DNA from: Streptomyces sp. TSRI0281
GTDB taxonomy: Bacteria; Actinomycetota; Actinomycetes; Streptomycetales; Streptomycetaceae
Assembly: GCF_001905125.1 (NCBI RefSeq)
Contig: NZ_LWLE01000001.1
Location: forward strand, 1,358,112-1,422,111
Direction of reading: 5' to 3'
DNA: 64,000 nucleotides
In this document: positions 7,696 to 17,400 of the stretch, one piece after another
How positions within the stretch are numbered: position 1 is the first letter of the stretch
Layout: each line of letters opens with the position of its first letter
Program-made: the position numbers and the translations under genes
The notes under the pieces: model-generated
What the model saw: the letters and a program-made list of their open reading frames with translations, nothing else
Told to the model about the DNA's origin: nothing
Databases searched by the model: none

Positions 7696-8477
7696 CCGCA
7701 CGCCTGACGGCGCGGGAGATCACCCTGCGCTACGGAGACCGCGTCGTGTCCACACGGCTGAGCCTCGACATCCCCGACGGCGCGTTCACCGCCATCGTGG
7801 GCCCCAACGCCTGTGGGAAGTCAACCCTGTTGAGCGCCCTGGTCCGGCTGCTGCGCCCCGACTCCGGTCAGGTGGAACTCGACGGCCGCGCGGTCGGCGG
7901 CTATGCGACCAAGGCGCTTGCCAAGCAACTCGGCTTCCTGCCGCAGGATCCGCTGGCACCCGACGACATCAGGGTCCGGCAACTGGTGGGCCGGGGGCGG
8001 TTCCCCCACCAGTCGATGCTGGCGCTGTGGTCGCCGGACGACGAGGAGGCCGTCACCGGGGCGATGGCCGCCGCCGGGGTCGGCGACCTCGCCGACCGGC
8101 CGGTGCAGGAGTTGTCCGGCGGACAGCGGCAGCGGGTGTGGATGGCCATGGTGCTCGCCCAGCAGACGCCCTATCTGCTGCTCGACGAACCGACGTCGTT
8201 CCTGGACATCACCCACCAGTACCAGCTGCTCGGCCTGTTGGCCCGGCTGCGCAACGAGGGCCGGACGGTGGTCGCGGTCCTGCACGACATCAACCAGGCA
8301 TGCCGGTTCGCCGACCACCTGATCGCCATGAAGGACGGCCGGGTGGTCGCCGAGGGCGACCCCGGGGACATCGTGGACGCCGCGCTGATCAAGGACGTGT
8401 TCGACCTGCCGAGCGTCATCGTCCCCGACCCGGTGACCGGCACACCGATGATCGTTCCCACACTTCCAGGAGAGTAA
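7692..8477 (+). CDS. iron-siderophore ABC transporter ATP-binding protein
   Basis: A 261-residue FepC/FecE-type ATPase powering siderophore import. Walker A is GPNACGKST, the signature motif LSGGQRQR, Walker B LLLDEPTSFLD, and the switch His lies in VLHDINQACR. The start GTG 7692 overlaps the permease stop. The NRPS start follows the stop after a single base, so import and biosynthesis are on one message. Confidence 0.94.
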   Translation: MTARLTAREITLRYGDRVVSTRLSLDIPDGAFTAIVGPNACGKSTLLSALVRLLRPDSGQVELDGRAVGGYATKALAKQLGFLPQDPLAPDDIRVRQLVGRGRFPHQSMLALWSPDDEEAVTGAMAAAGVGDLADRPVQELSGGQRQRVWMAMVLAQQTPYLLLDEPTSFLDITHQYQLLGLLARLRNEGRTVVAVLHDINQACRFADHLIAMKDGRVVAEGDPGDIVDAALIKDVFDLPSVIVPDPVTGTPMIVPTLPGE

Positions 8478-8478
8478 G

Positions 8479-11400
8479 TTGAGCACCGCAAGCGTGTCAT
8501 CGGACGGCCTCCTCGCCCTGACCAGCGCCCAGTTGGGCATCTGGAACGCGCAACGCCTCGAACCCGACTCGCCGTACTACATGGTCGGCGACGTGGTGGA
8601 GATATCCGGCAGCGAGCCGGTCGACGTGGACGCGCTGGCGGAAGCGGTCCGGGCGACCACCGAGGAGGCCGACACGCTGCGGCTGCGGGTGTACGACACC
8701 CCGGACGGGCCACGCCAGGCGGTGAGCCGGGAGCCGGTCGAGCCGCCCTCGGTGGTCGACGTCAGCGGCGCCCCCGATCCCGTGGCCGCCGCACACGCGC
8801 TCGTCGACGCCGAGCGGGGCCGGGCGGCCGAGGCATGCCGGGGGATGGTGGACCGGCCGCTGTACGCACGTACCGTCATCAGGCTGTCCGACCGCGAGGT
8901 CTGGTACACTCAGCTCGGCCACCACCTGGTCTTCGACGGTTACACCGCCGCGATGCTCGCCCGCCGCACCGCCGCCCGCTACACCGCCCTGGTACGCGGG
9001 ACCGAGCCGCCGAAGTCGGCCTTCGGCGCCTTCGCCCGACTCGTCGCCGCCGACCGGGCCTACCGCGACAGCGACCGGTTCGCCGAGGACCGCGCGTACT
9101 GGGTCGAGCGGTTCACCCCGCTCCCCGACCTCGGCCACCTCGCTGATCCCGACACCGCCGCCGGTTCGCCCGACCGCACCCTGACCGCCCGCGCCGTCGT
9201 CACGCCCGAGGAGACCGCCCGGCTGCGCGCCTTCGCCGACGGGCAGGGCGTCACCTGGGGTGAGGCACTGATCGCCTGCTACGCCGCCTTCCTGCACCGC
9301 ATGCTGGGCCGCACCGATGTGGTGTTCGCGCTGCCGCTGATGTGCCGGGCGGGTTCGACCGAGCTGCGTACCCCCGCCATGGCGGTCAATGTGCTGCCGC
9401 TGCGGGTGACCGTGCGCGGCGGGGACGGGCTCGGGGAGCTGAGCCGGCGGGTCGCCTCCGCCATGCGCGAGATGCGCGACCACCAGCGTTACCGGGGCGA
9501 GGATCTGCCGAGGGACCTCGGAGCACCCGGCGCCGGCGCGCTGCTGCACGGACGCGGGATCAACCTCAAGGCGTTCGATTTGGCGATCGACTTCGCCGGG
9601 GCCGGCGGTGTGATGCGCAACGTCGCGGGCGGTCCGCCCGAGGACATGGGCCTGAGCGTCCTGCCGACCCGTGACGGTGGGCTGCTGCTCGGCTTCGAAG
9701 TCGACGCCCGGTCCAACGACCAGGCCGCGGTCGACGGTCTGCTGTCCGGACTGCGGGCACTGCTGTCCGGGCTGACCGACGGGCTGCCCGTCGGGCGGAT
9801 CGCCCTGACCGCCGACGTGGACCGGCCGCCGGCCGACTGGTGCCCGCCCGCGCTGCCCGGCACGCCGGTGGACGTGCCGACCGCGTTCGGCACGATGGTC
9901 GCCGCCGGTCCGGGGCGTACGGCCCTGGTGTGCGGCGACGACCGGCTGTCCGCGGCGGACCTGGCGGGCCGGGTCCACCGGCTGGCCCGTGCGCTGCGGG
10001 CCCGTGGGATCGGGGCCGACGACGTCGTGGCGCTCGCGCTGCCCCGTTCGGCCGACTCGGTGGTCGCCCTGCTGGCGGTGCTGGACGCGGGCGCCGCGTT
10101 CCTGCCCCTGGACGCCGCGTACCCGCCCGAGCGGCTGCGCGAGCTGATCGACGACACCCGGCCCGCGCTGGTCCTGACTGCCGGTGCGGTCGACGGGCTG
10201 CCGTGGAACACCCTGCTCGACGAGGCCGCCGCGCTGTCCGGCGCGCCCCTGACGGCCGATGAACTGGCCGGGCCCCGGCACCCCGAACACCTCGCCTATG
10301 TGATCCATACCTCCGGGTCGACCGGACGCCCCAAGGGCGTGCTCGGCCGGGCCGGCGGCCTGGCCTCGCTGCTGCACCACCAGCGTGCGACGGTCGTCGC
10401 GGAGGCCGAACGGTCCGCGGGCAGGCGGCTGCGCGCCGCGCACACCTACTCGTTCGCCTTCGATTCCGCGTTCGACCACCTGGTGTGGCTGCTGTGCGGG
10501 CACGAACTGCACGTCTACGACACCGAGACCGCCCGCGACGCCGACGCACTCCTCGCCGCGTACGCCCGCGACGGCATCGACATCGTGGACACCACGCCGT
10601 CGATGGCCACGCCGCTGATCGACGGCGGCCTGCTGGACCGGCGGCCGACGCTGCTGGTCCTCGGCGGGGAAGCCACCCCGCCCGCGCTGTGGCGGCGGGT
10701 CGCCGGGTCGGGCATCACCGCGCGCAACATGTACGGGCCGACCGAGGCGACGGTGGACAGCACCACCGCACCGATCGACGGCGACGAGCCGACGATCGGC
10801 CACCCGCTCGCGGGCACCCGGATCTATGTGCTGGACAGCTCGCTGCAGCCGGTGCCGCACGGCACCGCGGGCGAGCTGTACCTGGCCGGACCGCACCTGG
10901 CCCGCGGTTACCTCGGCAGGCCCGGAGCGACCGCCGAGCGCTTCGTCGCCGACCCGTTCGGCGCGCCGGGGGAGCGGATGTACCGCACCGGCGACCTGGC
11001 CCGATGGGTGCCCGGCCGGGGCCTGGAGTACCGGGGCCGGGGCGACGGACAGGTCAAGATCCGCGGCCACCGGGTGGAGACCGGTGAGGTCGAGGCAGCG
11101 CTCGCCGCGGTGCCCGGAGTCACCGCGTCGGCCGCCAGGGTGCGGTCGTCCCGGCTGATCGGTTACGTCGTGTCCACCTCGGTCACCGGGGACGAGGTAC
11201 GTGCCCGTCTGGCCGAGCGGCTGCCCGAGCACATGGTGCCTGCGGCGGTCGTGGTGCTGGCCGAGCTGCCGGTGACGCCCAACGGCAAGCTCGACCGCGC
11301 CGCCCTGCCCGCGCCCGCGCTGCCCGGCGGCGGCCGGGAGCCGGGCACCGAGCGGGAGCGGCTGCTGTGCGCGGTCCTCGCCGAGGCGCTCGATGTCGAA

Positions 11401-14400
11401 CGGGTCGGCGTGGACGACGACTTCTTCGCCCTCGGCGGGGACAGCATCACCGCGATCACCGTCAGCAGCAGACTGCGGGCGGTGGGCGTCGGGCTGCGTC
11501 CCCGGGACCTGCTGGCGCGCCGCAGTTTCGCGGCGCTGGCCGCCTCCGCCGAGCTGCTGGAGGACGTTCCCGAGCCGGCGGACGACCCGGTCGGGTCCGT
11601 GCCCGCGCCGCCGATCGTGCGCGGTCTCCTCGACCCGCATCCGGATGTGGACGTCGTCGCCGGCTACGCGCAGTGGACCGCCCTGCGTGTCGACGAACTC
11701 GTCCACGACGACCTGGTCACCGGCGTGCAGGCCGTACTCGACCACCACGACGCACTGCGGCTGCGGGCGGGCGGGGAACTGGAGATCCTGCCCCGCGGCG
11801 CCGTGCGGGCCGTCGTCGGCGAGGTCCACGGCGAGGACGTGAGCGCACTGGCCCGGCGGCTGGCGGGAGAGCTGGACCCCAGTACGGGCGACCTGCTGCG
11901 GGCCGCCCTGCTCCGCACCGGTGACGGCACGTCGGACCGGCTGGTCGTCGTCGTGCACCACCTCGCCATGGACGGCGTGTCCTGGCGCATCCTGCTGCCC
12001 GACCTGTACACGGCCTGCACGGGCGGCACGCTCGACCCGGTCGGCACGTCATGGCGGCGGCACGCCACGCTCCTCGCCGACCAGGGCCAATCCGGTACGC
12101 GCCGGGGCGAACTCGACCACTGGCGGACCGCGCTCGGCTCCGCGTCCCGGCTGGGCGCCCGGCCGCTGGACCACACGCGGGACACGGTGTCGACCGCCCA
12201 CCGGTCGGTCACCGTGGCCTCGGCCGAAGCCACCGAGGCGCTGCTGACCACCCTGCCCGCGGCGTACCGCGCCGGTGTCGACGAGGTGCTGCTGGCCGCC
12301 CTCGTACTCACCCTGCGGAACTGGGGCCTGCCGGGCGACGCGGTGACCGTGTCCATGGAGGGCCACGGCCGCGAACACCTCGACCTGTCCCGCACCATCG
12401 GCTGGTTCACCAGCGAGTACCCGGTGCGCGTTCCCGCGTCCGACGACATCGGGCAGGCGCTGCGCGCCGCCAAGGAGGCCAGGCGCGGCGTCCCCGACGG
12501 CGGTGTCGGCTACGGCGTCCTGCGCCACCTCGACCCCGAAACCCGTGCCGAACTCGCGGCCACCCCGCCGCCGGACGTGCTGCTCAACTACCTGGGCCGG
12601 TTCGCCCCGCTGTCCGGAACCGGATGGCGCCTGCCCGAGCACGACGCCTTCTCGGTGAACGAGCCCGGCGCCAAGGCCCTGGAACAGGTGCTGGCCCTCA
12701 ACTGCTTCGTCCATGAAGAGGGTTCACCACGGCTCGCCGTCGAGTGGACGGCCGCGACCGGGGTGCTCGGCACCGACGTCGTCGCGGCGCTCCAGAGCGC
12801 CTGGGCCGCCGCCCTGGACGCGCTCGCCGAGCACGCGCTCCACACCCCGGGCGGCCTCACCCCGTCCGACCTGCCGCTGGTCGACCTCGACCAGACCGCC
12901 ATCGACGCCCTCGAACGCACCGGCCGCATCGCCGACGTACTGCCCGCCACACCCCTCCAGGTCGGGCTGTCCTTCCACACCCTGGTCCGTGACGAGGACG
13001 ACACCGACGTCTATGTCGTCCAGGCCGTGACCACCCTGGCCGGTGAGCTGGAGCCGGACCGGATGGCCGAGGCGGCCCGCGAACTGCTGCGCCGCCACCC
13101 CGCCCTGCGTGTGTACCTGGGCACGGCCGGGGACGACGTGGTGCAGGTGATCCCCGCCGATGTCGCCCTGGACTGGCGGCAGGACGACCGGTTCCCCGAC
13201 GCCGCCCGCTTCGATCTGGAGCGCCCGTTCGACCCGGCCAGGCCGCCGCTGATCCGTTTCCTGCTGTCCCGCGTCGGGCCCGCCGAGCACAAGCTGGTGA
13301 TCACGAACCACCACGCCCTGCTCGACGGCTGGTCGATGCCGCTGGTCGGCCGCACCCTGCTCGCCATCTACGCCGAGCTGAGCGGCGGCCCCGCCGCCCC
13401 CGTTGCCCCGCCGCTGTCGGAGTACTTCCGGTGGCTGGCGGGCCGGGACCGGGAGGCGTCGCTCGCCGCGTGGCGGGACGCGCTGGCCGGAGTCGACGAC
13501 GCCACACGGCTGGCACCCGCGAGCACCGGAACCGGTGTCGAGCGGCCGGGCCGCGAAATCGTCGGACTGGGACGCGAGTTCAGTGACCGGCTGCGGGCGT
13601 TCGCCCGTGAACAGGGCGTCACTCTGACGACGGTGCTCCAGACGGCGTGGGGCCTGCTGCTGGGCAGGCTCACCGGGCGCCGCGATGTCGTGTTCGGCTG
13701 CCCGGTGTCCGGGCGGCCCGCCGAGGTCGACGGCGTGGAGTCGATGATCGGCCAGCTCGGCACCACCATCCCGGTGCGGGTGCGGCACACCCAGGACCAG
13801 ACCGCGCGGGACCTCATGGCACACGTGCACGCCGACAGCGTCGCACTGGGCGAGCACCACCACATCGGCCTGCCCGAGATCCAGCGGGCGGTGGGCATCG
13901 GCGAACTCTTCGACACGATGCTGGTCATGGAGAACTTCCCGCTGTCCAGCCGGAAGCGCACTCCGCTCGCCCCCGGCCTCGACCTGGCGGGCGTGGACAT
14001 CACCGACGCCACGCACTACGCGCTGACCGTCATCGTGATTCCGGACGAGGAGATCACGATCGGCCTCGGCTACCAGCCGCACGCCTTCGCCGCGGAGACC
14101 GTGCGCGACTACGGCCGCTGGCTGCACCACCTCCTGCGGGAGATCGTCGACGACCCGGCACGGCCCGCGATCCGGCTGTCCGCGCTCGACCCCGACGAGC
14201 GGGCGCGGATGCTGCGTACCGGCACCGCGGCCGTCCCCGCCAAGGCCCGCGGCCACTGGCTGGAGGAGTTCGCCGCCCAGGTGCGCCGCAGGCCCGACGC
14301 CGAGGCCCTGGTCTGCCGCGACCGCAGCCTCAGCTATGCCGAGCTGGACCGGCAGGCCAACCGGCTCGCCCACGCGCTGATCGGGCGTGGGGTACGGCCC

Positions 14401-17400
14401 CAGGACCCGGTCGCGGTCCTGCTCGGACGCGACATCGAGATGACCGTGGCGCTGTTCGGCGTGGCCAGGGCGGGCGCGGTGTACGTGCCGATGGACGCGA
14501 GCTACCCGCGGGAGCGGCTGGCGTACATGTTCGACGACATCGCCCCGGCAGCCGCCGTGACGACCGGCGCCGAACTGCCCGTCGACCGCGAGATACCGGT
14601 ACTGCGGCTCGACGACCCGGCCACACTCGCGTCCGCGGCGGACACCGACCCGGCCGGGGCACGCGCCGGGCTCACCGAGGACGCGCTCGCCTACGTCATC
14701 TACACCTCCGGAACCACCGGGCGGCCCAAGGGCGTCGGCGTGACCCACCGGGGCGTGCCCGACCTGATCGCGCTCCAGGAGGAGGTCGTCGGCGTCACCG
14801 AGAACGACCGGTACCTGCACTTCGCGTCGACCGGCTTCGACGTCGCGTTCTGGCAGACCATGGTGCCCCTGCTCTCCGGCGGTACGTCGGTGATCGCACC
14901 CGAGGAGGTACGCGTCCCCGGCGACGAACTGCTCGACTACATCGTCGAGCACCGGGTGACCGGAGTGAACCTGCTTCCCTCGTTCCTGGCCGCGATGCCC
15001 GACGACCGCACCGTCGACCCCGACGTGTTCTTCGTCGTCGGAGCCGAACGCCTCGACCCCGAGCTGGCACGACGCTGGGGCCGGGGCCGCAGGGCGCTGT
15101 TCAACGCCTACGGTCCGACCGAGGTCACCATCAACTCCACGACCTGGCACTACGACCCGGACGACGCCGGGCCGCTGCCGATCGGCCGCCCCGACCCCAA
15201 CGTCCGCGCCTATGTCCTCGACGGCGGACTCCAGCCGGTCGGCGTCGGTGTCACGGGCGAGCTCTACCTCGGCGGGCCGAGCCTGGCCCGCGGATACCTC
15301 GGCCGCCCCGGTCTGACCGCCGCGACCTTCGTGGCCGACCCGTTCGGCCCGCCGGGGGAGCGGTTGTACCGCACGGGCGACCTGGTGCGGTGGCGGCCGG
15401 ACGGACAGCTGGTGTTCCTCGGCCGCGCCGACCACCAGGTGAAGGTCCGCGGCTTCCGGGTCGAGCTGGGTGAGATCGAGTCCACTCTGACCAGCCACCC
15501 CGATGTGCGCGCCGGTGCCGTGATCATGCGGGAGGGCAGGCTCGTCGGCTACGTCATCCCGACCGACGACGCCGACCTCGACACCGCGCGGGTGCGCGCG
15601 TACCTGGCCGAGGAACTGCCCGACCACATGGTGCCGACGGCGCTCGTACCGATCGACCGGCTGCCGCTGAGCCCCAGCGGCAAGCTCGACACAGCCGCGC
15701 TGCCCGCTCCCGAGACCGTGGCCGCCCCGCGGCGCGAACCCGCCACCGGGGCGGAAGCGGTGCTGCTCGGGGTGTTCCAGGACGTCCTGGGCACCGATGA
15801 CATCGGCCCCGACGACAGCTTCTTCGCCATCGGCGGGGACAGCATCGTGTCGCTGCAAGTGGTGTCGCGGGCCCGGCGCCAGGGCCTCGGCCTGAGCGCG
15901 CGGGACGTGTTCGAGGGAGAGACGGTCGCCGGGATCGCGGCGCGGGCGCGCGCCCTCGACGGCGGTGCGGGACCCGCGGACGGGGACGCACCGCTGACCC
16001 CGATCATGCGGGACCTGCTGCGCCGCGCCGGCTCCGCCGCGGACGGATTCTGCCAATGGGTGGAGATCTGCGTCCCGCCGGGCGGCGACGAGCCGGCCTG
16101 GCGGGCCGTGCTCGACGCGCTCCTGGCCCGTCACGACGTACTGCGGGCCCACCTGGCCGACGACGTGCTGCGCATCCCGCCGGTCGGCACGGTGACCGGT
16201 GCCGAGGTGCTGACCCGTGTAGCGGCGGCAGAAGACCTGCGGGGCCCGGCCGACGCCGCGATCGCCGCCGCCCGGGAGTCCATGGACCCGCGCACCGGCC
16301 CCCTGCTGCGCGCGGTGTGGGTGGACGCCGGACCGGACCGGCCGGGCCGGCTCGTCCTGATCGCCCACCACCTGGTCGTCGACGGCGTGTCCTGGCGCAT
16401 CCTGCTGGACGACCTGGAACACGCCCACTCCGGTGGATCACTGGCCCGGCACGGTCAGTCGTTCCTCGGCTGGGCGCGGTCGCTGCGCGACGCCGACCGG
16501 CGGGCCGAACTCCCGCACTGGCGGCGGATGAACACCACACCGGCGCTCACCCGCCCGCTCGACCCCGCCCGGGACACCGTGGCGACCGCGACACACCACG
16601 AGATCCGGCTCGACGCCGACTCGACCCGCGCCCTGATCACGACCCTGCCGGCCGCCTACCGCACCACGCCGGACGCCGTGCTGCTGACGGCGCTCGGCCA
16701 GGCGGTACGGGCCTGGCGCGGGACACCGCAGGTGCTGGTCGCGCTGGAGAGCCATGGCCGCCCCCGACAGGTCGACCTGTCCCAGACCGTCGGCTGGTTC
16801 ACCGCCGTCCACCCCGTGCGACTCGACGCGGGCGACGACGTGAAGGCGGTCAGGGAACGGCTGCGCGCACAGGGCGACGGCCTCGGCCACGGCATTCTCA
16901 CCGCGGCGGGCCTGCTGGACCCCGTGGCACCGGAGATCGCCTGGAACTACCTCGGCCGGTACCCCGGCGCCCCGGCGCGGGAGACGCCGTGGCAGGCACC
17001 CCCGGACGCCGACCCGCTCGGTTCGAACGGCTCCGACGCGATGCCCCTGCCGTACAGCCTGATGATCAACGCCCTGGTGCGTGACGACGCGCTCGGGGTC
17101 CGGATCACCTGGCCGTCCGCGCTGTTCACCGCAGCCGAGGCCGAGGAACTGGCCGAGAGCCTGCGGACCGCGCTCCTGCACGTCGCCGCCGCCCCGGAGA
17201 TCAGGGCGCTCGACCAGGACCGTCCGGTCGCCGACATGCAGCCGCTGACCCCGTTGCAGGAGGTGATGCTGCGGCACTCGCGCACCGAGCGCCCCGACCC
17301 GTACACCGTGCAGTCGGCGTTCACCCTCGCCGGCCCGCTCGACACCGACGCCCTGCGCGACGCGGGCGCCGACCTGCTGGCCCGTCACCCGAACCTGGGT

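Noticed and set aside
8497..11961. A 1,154-codon open frame on the minus strand inside the NRPS gene
   Set aside because: It is the GC3-driven antisense shadow of the first NRPS module: no family motifs, composition of Gly/Arg/Gln/His typical of shadows, and the plus strand has continuous NRPS motifs.
12724..16428. A 1,234-codon minus-strand open frame under the second NRPS module
   Set aside because: Same antisense shadow effect; no ribosome site and no recognisable domain.
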